Part shown: positions 41,683 through 50,312 of the stretch, piece by piece
How positions within the stretch are numbered: position 1 is the first letter of the stretch
Layout of the letters: each line of letters begins with the position of its first letter
Source: Actinomycetota bacterium
Lineage (GTDB): Bacteria > Actinomycetota > Actinomycetes > S36-B12
DNA: 64,000 nucleotides
Assembly (NCBI GenBank): GCA_016717115.1
Contig: JADKGE010000002.1
Span: 186,001-250,000 of the forward strand
Direction of reading: 5' to 3'
Position numbers and translations under genes: made by a program
The notes under the pieces: model-generated
What the model was told of the DNA's origin: nothing
What the model saw: the letters and a program-made list of their open reading frames with translations, nothing else
Databases searched by the model: none

Positions 41683-41692
41683 AACCTACCTT
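41683..41692. promoter_or_regulatory. overlapping divergent -10 elements (AACCTACCTT)
   Basis: Minus strand: TAGGTT (41683-41688), seven bases, GTG 41675 (leaderless). Plus strand: TACCTT (41687-41692), RNA start near 41699, then a 28-base leader with GGAG before GTG 41727. The two hexamers share the central TA. Confidence 0.5.
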
Positions 41693-41726
41693 CAGACGCG
41701 ACGTCCCCCTGCCTTGGAGTGAGTCC

Positions 41727-42623
41727 GTGACAACCCTGTTCGTCGGCGTGGTCAGTCACGAGAACTCGCGGTTCGCGGTCAGCCAAGGGCGCGCCGGGCT
41801 GGCGGCGTTGCTGGTCGATCCGCTCGCCGAACGCGGGATCTCGACGACCGTCCGCGTCAACACCGAGGATGCCTACGACCGGGAGGCCCTGCCGATCGAC
41901 GGCGCCATGGTCAAGCGCTCCCTCGACGAGACCCTCCGGCTGGAGGCGGCCTGGGCGGACTACCTGCGGGCAGGTAGTCCGCGCCGCTTCACAGGAGCCG
42001 CCCTCGACGTCACGGTCCACGGGCTGCGCTGGGCCAAGCAGACCGCCCGATTCGTCCGACCTTGGCAGTCCGCCGAGCGGGACGACACCGCCGGCGTGAA
42101 GCTCGTGCGCCGCCTCCTGAACATCGAGCTGTCCCACCTGTCCCTGTTGCGCGACGGCGTCGACCGTGGCGCCGACTGGGTTCTCGTGCTCGAGGACGAT
42201 GCGGCCACCACCGACGTCGGGGACTGTGCCGAGGGCCTGGCCGGGCTGATGACCGACGAGACGAATCGTCCGCAGTACGTGAACGTCTCCCGCTCCTTCA
42301 CGCCCGCCGAGCTCGGCATCGAGCACCTCCTGACCGTCGTCCCCGGTGCCGCATGGGCCGGCTCGGCGGATCGACGCGTGCTGTCAGCCAGCCGGCCGGT
42401 CACCAACACGGTGTGCGCGATCCTCTACCGGGGCTCGTTCGTCGAGCGCCTCGTGGCCACGATGGACGCGCTGCCCCTGGATCCGGTCGTGCCGATCGAC
42501 TGGAAGCTCAACGTGGCACTGATGACCATGTTCGAGGACGGCCGCTTGGGCGCGGGCGACTGCTGGCTCGTCGACCCAGGCCCGATCGATCAGCTGTCCA
42601 TGCGGGCCCAGCAGGGGCAATGA
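41727..42623 (+). CDS. putative glycosyltransferase, GT25-like
   Basis: 298 residues. The main clue is DWVLVLEDDAATT in the middle of the chain, the L-E-D-D metal motif of GT25 and similar enzymes, preceded by KLVRRLLNIELSHLSLLRDG, where GT25 proteins have a conserved helix with a starting Ser-His. The C-terminal half has TNTVCAILYRGSFVERL. The N terminus LFVGVVSHENSRFAVSQG is unusual for GT25. GTG start with GGAG seven bases upstream. It starts the plus-strand unit that includes a TylF-type methyltransferase and a GT2. Confidence 0.55.
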   Translation: MTTLFVGVVSHENSRFAVSQGRAGLAALLVDPLAERGISTTVRVNTEDAYDREALPIDGAMVKRSLDETLRLEAAWADYLRAGSPRRFTGAALDVTVHGLRWAKQTARFVRPWQSAERDDTAGVKLVRRLLNIELSHLSLLRDGVDRGADWVLVLEDDAATTDVGDCAEGLAGLMTDETNRPQYVNVSRSFTPAELGIEHLLTVVPGAAWAGSADRRVLSASRPVTNTVCAILYRGSFVERLVATMDALPLDPVVPIDWKLNVALMTMFEDGRLGAGDCWLVDPGPIDQLSMRAQQGQ

Positions 42624-42647
42624 GGGCAGCCGCACGGGCGGCACTGC

Positions 42648-42653
42648 GATAAT
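42648..42653 (+). promoter_or_regulatory. -10 GATAAT, leaderless start of the TylF-type gene
   Basis: GATAAT, six bases (GCGGCG), GTG at 42660. It is the hexamer closest to TATAAT in the window and lies in the 36-base gap after the GT25-like gene. Confidence 0.6.
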
Positions 42654-42659
42654 GCGGCG

Positions 42660-43430
42660 GTGAAGCGCTACGAGCAGGTCGTGAGCTCCGTCGCCCGGAC
42701 CTTCGGCCTCCAGGTCTCTCGCATCAGCAGTGAGGGCACCCGCCTGCCGATCGAGGCGACCCCCGAGGATGCCCGGCTGATCGCATCCCTGCGGCCCTTC
42801 ACCATGACCAGCGGCGAGCGCCTATGGAGCCTGATCAACGCCGTCCGCTACGTCGTCGACGAGGACCTGCCCGGCGACTTCGCCGAGTGCGGCGTCTGGC
42901 GTGGTGGCAGCGTCATGGCCATGGCGAAGGAGCTCACCCGGCTCGGGCGCACCGACCGGCGACTGTGGCTCTACGACACGTTCGCCGGCATGACCGCCCC
43001 GACCGAGCTGGACGTCGAGGCCGACACCGGCAAGACGGCCGAGCAGATGATGGCGAGCACCGAGCTCGGCGACGGGAACAACGTCTGGGCGCACGCCACG
43101 CGCGGCGACGTCGAGGCCAATCTCGCCACTACCGGATACCCCGCCGAGAACCTGGTCTTCGTCGAGGGCGATGTCGCGGTGACCCTGCAGGAGTCGGTGC
43201 CCGAGTCGATCGCACTGCTGCGGCTGGACACGGACTGGTACGAGTCGACCCGCCTGGGCCTGGAGGTTCTCTACCCCCGCCTCGTCGTGGGCGGCGTCTG
43301 CATCCTCGACGACTACGGCCACTGGAAGGGCGCCCGCACGGCGGTCGACGACTACTTCGCGGCACACGGCCCTCGCCCCTTCATGCACCCGATCGACTAC
43401 TCCGGCCGCGTCTTCGTCAAGACCCGGTAG
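42660..43430 (+). CDS. TylF/MycF-type sugar O-methyltransferase
   Basis: 256 residues of the macrocin-O-methyltransferase family. DFAECGVWRGGSVMAMA is the SAM loop with the family's E-C-G-V-W-R-G signature. LWLYDTFAGMTAP and LLRLDTDWYESTRLGLE (metal-binding DTDWY) are diagnostic, and GVCILDDYGHWKGAR near the C terminus carries the second acidic pair. These are metal-dependent enzymes that methylate sugar hydroxyls, often on deoxysugars. It lies between two transferases, so methylation of a glycan sugar or chain end is likely. Leaderless GTG. Confidence 0.88.
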   Translation: MKRYEQVVSSVARTFGLQVSRISSEGTRLPIEATPEDARLIASLRPFTMTSGERLWSLINAVRYVVDEDLPGDFAECGVWRGGSVMAMAKELTRLGRTDRRLWLYDTFAGMTAPTELDVEADTGKTAEQMMASTELGDGNNVWAHATRGDVEANLATTGYPAENLVFVEGDVAVTLQESVPESIALLRLDTDWYESTRLGLEVLYPRLVVGGVCILDDYGHWKGARTAVDDYFAAHGPRPFMHPIDYSGRVFVKTR

Positions 43431-43436
43431 CTGCGC

Positions 43437-44234
43437 GTGCCGAGCAACGATGCGCAGCCGCCCTGGCTGACGATCGTCACGGTGGTGAAGGACGCCCCGG
43501 ACGACTTCGCCCGCACGGTCGAGTCGGTGGTCGTGCAGGATCTGGAGGGTGTCGAGTACGTGGTCGTCGACAGCTCCTCGGACTCGTCGCCGATCCTCGC
43601 GTCCCTGGCCAGGGTGCCCGAGATCGACTGCCCGTACACATGTGTCGAGCCGCGCGGCATCTACCCGGCGATGAACGCCGCCCTCGCTCTAGCGTCAGGT
43701 GAGTACGTGTACTTCCTCAACGCGGGCGACCTGCTCCACTCGTCGGATGTCCTTCGCCAGGTCGGTATGGCCCTGCGACCCGGATCGCCCACGTGGGCGT
43801 TCGGCGAGGTCGAGATCGTTCAGGCGAACGGCTCCCGGCTGGTGACACCGCGCTGGGAGTACGCCAAGGAGAAGGCGGCGCACTTCAGCCGGGGCCGCTT
43901 CCCTCCGCACCAGGGCACTTTCGTGCGCCGCGACGCACTGCGAGCTCAGGGCGGCTTCGACCCGACCTTCACGATCGTGGCCGACTACGCGTCGTTTCTC
44001 AAGCTCAGCACGGTCGCCGACCCCCTCTACCTCGAGACGGTGATCGCCACGTTCGTGGAGGGCGGTGTCTCCACGACGCGGTGGCAGGAGTCGCTGCGGC
44101 AGTTCCACCGGGCGCGGCGGCAGGTACTTCGGCCGGCCGGCCTCGGGGCCGTCCGCGAGTACGCCGAGACTGCTCGGCAGGCCGTCGCGATGGGGCTCTA
44201 CCGCGGAGTGTGGTCGCGGGTGGTCCAGCGATGA
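43437..44234 (+). CDS. glycosyltransferase family 2, WcaA/WcaE-like
   Basis: 265 residues. LTIVTVVKDAPDDFARTVESV, VEYVVVDSSSDSS and EPRGIYPAMNAALALASGEYV are typical of the colanic-acid-type GT2 group (GIYDAMNKG in WcaE). YFLNAGDLL replaces the DxD with N-A-G-D, as is normal in that group. FPPHQGTFVRRDAL and GGFDPTFTIVADYASF form the acceptor side. GTG start six bases after the TylF-type gene; ATGA overlap with the next membrane protein. Confidence 0.86.
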   Translation: MPSNDAQPPWLTIVTVVKDAPDDFARTVESVVVQDLEGVEYVVVDSSSDSSPILASLARVPEIDCPYTCVEPRGIYPAMNAALALASGEYVYFLNAGDLLHSSDVLRQVGMALRPGSPTWAFGEVEIVQANGSRLVTPRWEYAKEKAAHFSRGRFPPHQGTFVRRDALRAQGGFDPTFTIVADYASFLKLSTVADPLYLETVIATFVEGGVSTTRWQESLRQFHRARRQVLRPAGLGAVREYAETARQAVAMGLYRGVWSRVVQR

Positions 44235-46347
44235 CCGCCGCCCTCGTTGCGGCGCTGATCGTCATCGTGCAGACGGCGACCGGCGCCGTGTGGTGGCGCG
44301 TGGTTCGCGGGCCGTCCGTGCCGGTGCTGGAGGCGCTCGGCATGGGCATGGCCGTCGGCACGGCCACCGCCACGGTGAGCGGAGTCCTGCTGTTCGGTCT
44401 GGTTCCAGGGGACCTTGCCTGGATGGTGCCCAGCCTCGTCACGGTGGTCGCGCTGCCCTTCCTCGTCCGCCGGGAACCCGGCCTCCTCAGGCGATGGCAC
44501 CCCACCCGATGGGCGCCGGCGCTCCTCGCACTCGTCACGGGCCTCGTCCTAGGCCTGGCCTCCATCGCCGTCAACCTGCGCAACTACCCGCTGACATCCG
44601 ACGGGATCATCAGCACCTACCACCAGGACATGCCCTTCTTCGAGGCCCTGTCGACGTCGATGGCCACCCTGGGACCGCATGACAGCATCTTCATGAGTGG
44701 CGCGGACATCCGCTATCACTGGTTCGCCTACGCCTGGTCCGGCCAGATCGCCGAGACGGCCGGCACCGCGCCGTTCGTCATGCTGACCCGCGTCCTGCCC
44801 GTGGTCGCCCTCCTCGGCTCGATCCTCCTGGCGGTCGCCTGGACCCAGCGCCTCACCCGGGGGTTCTGGGCGCCCACCATCGCGGTGCTGCTCATCGTCT
44901 TCGGTGGATACGTCGGTGCGAGCTACGGCACGCTTCTGAACTTCGACTCTCCCTCACAGGCGTTCGTCACCGTGTGGATGCTCGGCCTGTCGATGGTCCT
45001 GTTGACGGCCCTGGGCAGACGGGGACGATCCCGGCGCGCACTTCTCGGCATGTTGCTGTTCGTCGCCGTTCTTGGCGCGGCGACGACCGGGGGCAAGGTC
45101 AATTCCGCCGTGGTCGTCGTTGCGGGCGCGGTGCTCGTCGCACTCGTGGCCGTGGGGCGCCGTGAACCGTGGCGTGTCCGCGCGGTCGTGGCCGTCCTGG
45201 TCCTCGTCGCGGCCACCGCAGTCACCTACGTCGCCTACCTCGCCGGCTCCGCCGAGCGAGGCGGGCTTGGCCTTGGGAGCCTGCTGAACAAGGCGTCGAG
45301 CGTGCAGGGCCTAAACCCCACGGACTCGAGCTGGGGCATAGTCGTCGGCACCGTCATCCTTGCCGTCGCAGTGCTCCCTCGGTGGGCCGGAGTGGCGTGG
45401 CTGTTGGCCGCGCCGCGGTGGCGGTGGCAGCCCCTGACCATCTTCAGCGTCGGTGCCGCGGTGACGGGCATCGCCGCGCTGCTCCTGTTCAGCGGCGGCC
45501 TCAACGACTCTTGGTTCGTCCTGTCCGCCTCCGCGCCACTGTCGGTGGCATCGGCAGTGGGGGTCTCGCGGGCCGTTCGGGCCACCTCGCCGAGCCGAGG
45601 CTGGCGACCGAGCCGCGCGGTGCTGCTTGCCGTGGCAGGGGCGTGGTCCTCACCCTCGTCGTGGTGGTGCTGTGGCGTCAGGGGCCTGATCGGTCACCGG
45701 CCATGCGATGGACGGGCCCGCTCGTCGCCCTCGGCGGCGCGATCATGGTGGGCTGGCTCCTGTCCCGTGGCGCCCGACCGCCCGTGACTCGCCGCGCGCA
45801 GGCGCTGGCGCTCACGGTCGTCGTCCTCGTGAGCATGGGTGCACTCGGACGCGTCCTGAGCTTCGGCTCGGCCGGGTTCGCCGTCCAGCCCGGCTCGACG
45901 TTCTCGCCATCCGAGTTCCGCCCGTTCGACACCTTCACGTTCGCCCTCGACCAGCGTTCGGTTACGGCGTGGTTTTCCGATCAGGTGGCAGCGGTGGTTT
46001 ATCTACGAGACAACGTGGCCGAGGGCGAAATCGTCGCCACGAACATCGCCTTCAGCGCGGTTGTTCCTGCCCTGAGCGGCGTGCCGATGTACATCGCCGC
46101 CATCCAGTACCAGGCTCCCTATGGCCGCCCCTCGCAGCTGCAGCCCCTGCTCGAGCGGGAGCGACTGATGTGGGAGTTCGCGGGAAGTCCGTCCGCCCAG
46201 AGCCTCGCCCCCATGTGTGCGGCCAACGTGGGCTGGCTGTGGATCGATCCCGAGCGCACGCCGGCCAGCACGTGGGAACCATTCGCGACGGCCGTGATCG
46301 CGAAGCCGGATGTGATCATCCTGCGGGTGAACCGCTCAGCCTGCTGA
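44231..46347 (+). pseudogene. polytopic membrane protein gene broken by a one-base frameshift
   Basis: Reading starts at ATG 44231 (ATGA overlap with the GT2 stop) and gives about 470 residues with many helices. It includes SGADIRYHWFAYAWSGQIAE and a DSPSQAF segment like GT-C type proteins. Near GGGG at 45638-45641 the hydrophobic reading leaves this frame (which then ends at 45787 with a basic, non-membrane tail) and continues in the -1 frame as GVVLTLVVVVLWRQ to the stop at 46347. One added G restores a single chain of about 705 residues. Either the sequence has a homopolymer error or the gene is disrupted. The tail overlaps the convergent GT2 by 12 bases. Confidence 0.75.
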
Positions 46348-47118
46348 TGCCCGGCGCGCGCGCCTCTGCACCTCGTTCGCTGCCGCCCGCGTGGCGACCC
46401 GCACCGGTGCCTCCCACAGCCAGGCGATGCGCCGCGCCGTGGGGCTCAGCGCGAGCCGCTTGGCACGCTCCGACTCCTCGATGTTGGTCGTGCGGTCGCC
46501 GACGGTGAGCGAGTCCGGATGCCACCGGAACGAGGAGACGACCGTGCCGACGTCGACGAGACCGCCGAGCTTCTGGAGCTTGAGCAGCAGGTCGAGGTCG
46601 AAGGCGAAGCGGAACGACTCGTCAAGGCCCCCCACCGCATCCCACGCCGACCGGCGCACGAGCATCCCAGGCTGCGGGATGAGGTCGGGTCCCCACTTCA
46701 GCACGCGCGGCGCCCAGGGGCCGGCCTTGCTGATCCACAGCTCGCGGCCCTCCGGATCGATGTAGCGGCAGGCGCCGAAGGCGACGACGGCCGTACGGTC
46801 AGCGTCAAGGGCTCCCACGGTCGCCGCGAGCGAGCCCGGCTCGAGAAGGTCGTCGTCGTTGAGCCAGTTGACGTAGTCGTGACCTGCCCGAGCCGACGCC
46901 ATGCCGAGGTTGATCGCGCCGGTGAGACTGCCCGGGTCGGGGATGAGTTCCGCGCCGAATTCCGCCGCGAGCGCCGAGACCAGTTCCTTGCCCGCTGGGG
47001 CGACGATGACCACATCGCTGGCGACGCTCTGCCCGCGGATCGAGGTGAGCGTCTCACGCAGGAAGTCGATCCGTTCACCCAACGTGGCCACGACAAGGAG
47101 GATCCGTGGCTCGCCCAT
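46336..47118 (-). CDS. glycosyltransferase family 2
   Basis: 260 residues. ILLVVATLGERIDFLRETL is the N-terminal strand; the first acidic strand is weak (VVIVAPAGKELV). YVNWLNDDDLLEPGSL carries the DDD metal motif and FRFAFDLDLLLKL the acceptor side. The C terminus is basic. ATG start lies nine bases after TAGACT, so the leader is two or three bases at most. It is a one-gene minus-strand unit lying between two plus-strand units. Donor unknown. Confidence 0.82.
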   Translation of the reverse strand: MGEPRILLVVATLGERIDFLRETLTSIRGQSVASDVVIVAPAGKELVSALAAEFGAELIPDPGSLTGAINLGMASARAGHDYVNWLNDDDLLEPGSLAATVGALDADRTAVVAFGACRYIDPEGRELWISKAGPWAPRVLKWGPDLIPQPGMLVRRSAWDAVGGLDESFRFAFDLDLLLKLQKLGGLVDVGTVVSSFRWHPDSLTVGDRTTNIEESERAKRLALSPTARRIAWLWEAPVRVATRAAANEVQRRARRASAG

Positions 47119-47125
47119 AGTGCGG

Positions 47126-47134
47126 CTAGTCTAG
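47126..47134. promoter_or_regulatory. near-palindromic overlapping -10 pair CTAGTCTAG
   Basis: Plus strand TAGTCT (47127-47132) and minus strand TAGACT (47128-47133) overlap almost fully inside CTAGTCTAG. Minus RNA would begin two or three bases before ATG 47118; plus RNA near 47139, leaving a leader of about 36 bases before ATG 47175. Confidence 0.55.
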
Positions 47135-47174
47135 GTCCCACCAATGGTCATTCGAGGAGATCGCGTGAGCTGCA

Positions 47175-48488
47175 ATGGCCACTGAGCCGAACGACCTCGC
47201 AGAAGGTCGATTCATGCACGAGCTGGCGACTCGCCTGTTCCCGATCTGTCGCAGTATCACGGGTAACGGCGTACGTGAGACGCTCGCGATCCTCGGTGAG
47301 CACCTGCCCGGCCTGCAGGCGCACGAGGTCCCGAGCGGCACGTCGGCGTTCGACTGGACCGTCCCGGACGAATGGAACATCACCGAGGCCTACCTCGAGG
47401 GACCCGACGGCTCCCGCATCGTCGACTTCGCGAACAGCAACCTGCACATCGTGGGCTACTCCACCCCCGTCAACACCGAGCTCACGCTCGACCAGCTCCA
47501 GGAGCACCTGCACTCCGACGTCGAGCTACCGGACGCCGTCCCCTACGTCACCAGCTACTTCAACCGCACCTGGGGCTTCTGCCTGACACACCGCCAGCGG
47601 CAGTCGCTCCCCGACGGCACCTACCGGGCGGTCATCCGCGGCACCCTCGAACCGGGCAGCCTCACCTACGGCGAACTCGTCATCCCGGGCGAGTCCGATC
47701 GCGAGGTGTTCGTCACCACCTACGTGTGCCACCCGTCGCTGGCGAACAACGAGCTCTCCGGGCCGGTCGTCTCCACAGCGCTCGCCCGCTGGGTCATGGA
47801 TCTGCCCCGCCGGCGCTACACCTACCGCTTCGTCTTCGCGCCCGAGAGCATCGGCGCCCTGACCTATGCCTCACTCCACCTCGACCACCTTCGCAGTCAC
47901 GTGGTCGCGGCGTTCAACCTCACGTGCATCGGGGACGACGGCGACTACTCCTACCTCGCCTCCCGGCTGGGTGATCTCGAGATCGACCGGATGGGCCGGC
48001 ACGTGCTGGCGACCCGGACGCCGGCCGTGGAGTACTCCTACCTCGCCCGCGGCAGCGACGAGCGAACGTACTGCGCCCCGGGCATCGACCTGCCCATGAT
48101 CTCCCTGATGCGCACGAAATACGGGTCCTACCGCGAGTACCACACGTCTCTCGACGACCTCACCGTCATCACACCCACGGGTCTGCAGGGCGGCCTCGAC
48201 CTGGTTCGCGAGTGCATCGAGATCCTCGAAGTCAACGACTACTACGAGACCCAGGTACTGGGCGAGGCGCAACTGGGTCGCCGCGGCCTCTACCACGCGA
48301 TCCACGCACGCACGGTCGAAGACATCGTCTTGCTGAGAACCCACGTGATGGCGTACGCCGATGGCCAGCACTCCGTGCTCGACATGGCCATCCTTCTCGA
48401 CCTGCCGGTGCGCGAGGTGTTCGACGTCATCTCCGAGCTCGTCGAGCACGACCTGCTCGTCAAGCTCCCTGCAAGGAAAGGGTCCTGA
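47175..48488 (+). CDS. DUF4910-type aminopeptidase-like protein with C-terminal winged helix
   Basis: 437 residues of the DUF4910/DUF2172 group, M28-peptidase-like proteins usual in polysaccharide and flagellin-glycosylation loci. The metal-site candidates are H186 in YVCHPSLA, the NNELSG loop (191-196), E224 in APESIGALTY and the His in EYHTSLDD (about residue 322). The last 70 residues (HSVLDMAILLDLPVREVF then a short domain) look like a winged helix. Its true substrate is not known to me; removal of an N-acyl or peptidyl group from a sugar intermediate is one idea. AGGAGA lies about 15 bases before the ATG. Confidence 0.82.
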   Translation: MATEPNDLAEGRFMHELATRLFPICRSITGNGVRETLAILGEHLPGLQAHEVPSGTSAFDWTVPDEWNITEAYLEGPDGSRIVDFANSNLHIVGYSTPVNTELTLDQLQEHLHSDVELPDAVPYVTSYFNRTWGFCLTHRQRQSLPDGTYRAVIRGTLEPGSLTYGELVIPGESDREVFVTTYVCHPSLANNELSGPVVSTALARWVMDLPRRRYTYRFVFAPESIGALTYASLHLDHLRSHVVAAFNLTCIGDDGDYSYLASRLGDLEIDRMGRHVLATRTPAVEYSYLARGSDERTYCAPGIDLPMISLMRTKYGSYREYHTSLDDLTVITPTGLQGGLDLVRECIEILEVNDYYETQVLGEAQLGRRGLYHAIHARTVEDIVLLRTHVMAYADGQHSVLDMAILLDLPVREVFDVISELVEHDLLVKLPARKGS

Positions 48489-49369
48489 TGTCGGTCGCCT
48501 CCCACTACGACGGCAGCGCCTCGACGTATGCCGGCCAGTACGACGCCAAGAAGATCTGGACGAACGAGGAGTACCCGTCCAACTACTTCCGCCTGGAACT
48601 CGTGCAACGCCTCCTCGCCTCGGCCGACGCCACGTCGGTCTACGAGCTGGGCGTGGGCGACGCGACGCCGCTGGTGCGCATCGCGACCACCGGCATCAGG
48701 GTCGCGGGCAACGACATCTCCCCCGAGATGGTGAGGTTCGCGCGCAGCAACATGGAATCGCACGGCCTCGATCCGAGCGCAATCAGCCTGCTCGACGTGC
48801 AGGACGAGGTGGCGCTGCAGGCCGAGCGCGAGCGGGTCGGCACCTTCGACGTGGTCATGGCGATGGGCGTGATCCCGCATGTCTCCGACGACGCCGCATT
48901 CGTGTCCGCGATGGACGGATTCCTGCGTCCCGGGGGTCGACTGCTCCTGCAGTTCCGGAATTCGATGTTCTCGATGTTCACGTTCAATCGGCTCACGAAG
49001 GAGTTCATCCTCGACGAGCTCCTGACTGATGTCGACCAGGGCATACGCGACGTCGTGGCGGCTGACCTCGATGCGCGGCTCGCGGTCGACAAGCCGCCGA
49101 AGCGCACGCGCCCTACGGGCGACGGCTACGACGAGATCCTCTCGCGCTTCCACAACCCCTTCGAGCTGGCCGACGTGGTGCGCGCGCACGGATACCGGGA
49201 CGTGCACTACCACTGGTACAACTACCATCCGGCCTACCCGATGATCTCTGACCAGATCGACGCCACCGCCTACCGCAAGGCCCAGATCGACCTGGAAGGC
49301 GACCCCTCCTGGCGCGGCATGTTCCTGTGCTCGGCCGGCATCATCGAGGCCGTCAAGGACGACGCCTAG
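48488..49369 (+). CDS. class I SAM-dependent methyltransferase
   Basis: 293 residues. SHYDGSASTYAGQYDAKKIW is a common N terminus of glycan-locus methyltransferases. VYELGVGDATPLVRIA is motif I, VAGNDISPEMVRFARSN strand 2, FDVVMAMGVIPHVSDD the catalytic-pocket region and LRPGGRLLLQFRNSMFSMF motif V. The ATG overlaps the stop of the DUF4910 gene by one base (TGATG), with AGGAAAGGG upstream inside that gene. Likely modifies the same compound as its neighbours; substrate unknown. Confidence 0.82.
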   Translation: MSVASHYDGSASTYAGQYDAKKIWTNEEYPSNYFRLELVQRLLASADATSVYELGVGDATPLVRIATTGIRVAGNDISPEMVRFARSNMESHGLDPSAISLLDVQDEVALQAERERVGTFDVVMAMGVIPHVSDDAAFVSAMDGFLRPGGRLLLQFRNSMFSMFTFNRLTKEFILDELLTDVDQGIRDVVAADLDARLAVDKPPKRTRPTGDGYDEILSRFHNPFELADVVRAHGYRDVHYHWYNYHPAYPMISDQIDATAYRKAQIDLEGDPSWRGMFLCSAGIIEAVKDDA

Positions 49370-49371
49370 CC

Positions 49372-50292
49372 ATGCATGCGTTCGCGATGCTGCTGAAGTC
49401 GTACGGAGCGGACCTCGACTATGCGCGACGCCTCGTCACCAGCTTCCATCGCTTCAACGCTGAGGGCGTCCATCTCTACGTCGTCGTCCCCGAGGTCGAC
49501 CTGGCCGCCTTCGCCGCACTGGCCGGTGAGGGCGTCACCGTCCTCCCCGAGAGCGACCTGGGCCATCACCTCGTCGACACCGACGTGCACGGCATGCGTG
49601 CCGACTACATCAACCAGGAGATCGTCAAGCTCGCCTTCTGGGAGCTGGGCCTGGCCGAGAACTACTTCTGCGTCGACTCCGACGCGGAGTTCATCCGACC
49701 GTTCCGTCGCTCGGACTTCATGCGCGACGCGTCGACGCCCTACACGGTGCTCGTCGAGGACAACGAGCTCAAGGTCGAGCCGAAGTACTACCGCGACTAC
49801 TGGGAGCGGCGCGAGTCGGAGATCCGGCACATCCAGGAGCTCGTCGGGCTCGACGACCCCATCGTGCGCACATGCCACGGCCATCAGGTGCTCTCGGCCG
49901 CGGTCCTCCGCTCCTTCAAGGCCGGCTTCCTGGAACCGCGCGGCTGGTCGTACGCCGATGCGCTCGCCGAGGCCCCGTACGAGTTCAGCTGGTACAACAT
50001 GTGGCTCCAGCACGATCACACCATCGACATCTGGGCACGCGAGCCACTGGTCAAGGTGTTCCACAACGAGGGACAGCACCTGGAGTACATCCTGCGGGGA
50101 ATCACGGTCGCTGACATCGCGCGCGGCTATCTCGCAGTGGTCGTGAACTCGAACTACTCTCGCGACCTGGGACTGCAGCGCGCCGACGCCCCCAAGCCGG
50201 AGGCGCTAAGCCCCTACCTGTCGTACGGCGAGGTCGCGCAGCTGGTCTCCGCGAAGCTGAAGGACACGGCTCGACGCCGCTTCGGCCGCTAG
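49372..50292 (+). CDS. putative glycosyltransferase, DUF6492-like
   Basis: 306 residues from ATG 49372, two bases after the previous stop. MHAFAMLLKSYGADLDYARRL opens a GT-A-like fold; LYVVVPEVDLAAF and ENYFCVDSDAEFIRPF (D-S-D) look like a nucleotide-sugar and metal site, and SWYNMWLQHD is an acceptor-side segment. The pattern recalls DUF6492 proteins, which I believe are poorly studied. The gene sits between a methyltransferase and a PhyH dioxygenase in one unit. Confidence 0.6.
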   Translation: MHAFAMLLKSYGADLDYARRLVTSFHRFNAEGVHLYVVVPEVDLAAFAALAGEGVTVLPESDLGHHLVDTDVHGMRADYINQEIVKLAFWELGLAENYFCVDSDAEFIRPFRRSDFMRDASTPYTVLVEDNELKVEPKYYRDYWERRESEIRHIQELVGLDDPIVRTCHGHQVLSAAVLRSFKAGFLEPRGWSYADALAEAPYEFSWYNMWLQHDHTIDIWAREPLVKVFHNEGQHLEYILRGITVADIARGYLAVVVNSNYSRDLGLQRADAPKPEALSPYLSYGEVAQLVSAKLKDTARRRFGR

Positions 50293-50299
50293 CGCCCCC

Positions 50300-50305
50300 T
50301 ATCCT
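50300..50305 (+). promoter_or_regulatory. -10 TATCCT, leaderless start of the PhyH gene
   Basis: TATCCT, seven bases (CTCGCCC), ATG at 50313. It lies just after the stop of the DUF6492-like gene, so the dioxygenase may be transcribed on its own as well as by read-through. Confidence 0.5.
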
Positions 50306-50312
50306 CTCGCCC

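Noticed and set aside
39717..42326. An 869-residue ABC protein
   Set aside because: The first 217 codons are antisense to the GT25-like gene; the start at 41675 has a promoter and the expected N terminus.
45638..45655. Programmed -1 frameshifting at GGGG
   Set aside because: No X-XXY-YYZ slippery heptamer in the right frame and no clear downstream structure; homopolymer change is simpler.
45169..46347. Separate gene for the open frame 45169-46347
   Set aside because: Its first about 160 residues are out of frame with the membrane protein and look like shadow sequence; only the part after about 45645 continues the membrane protein, so it is the second half of a frameshifted gene.
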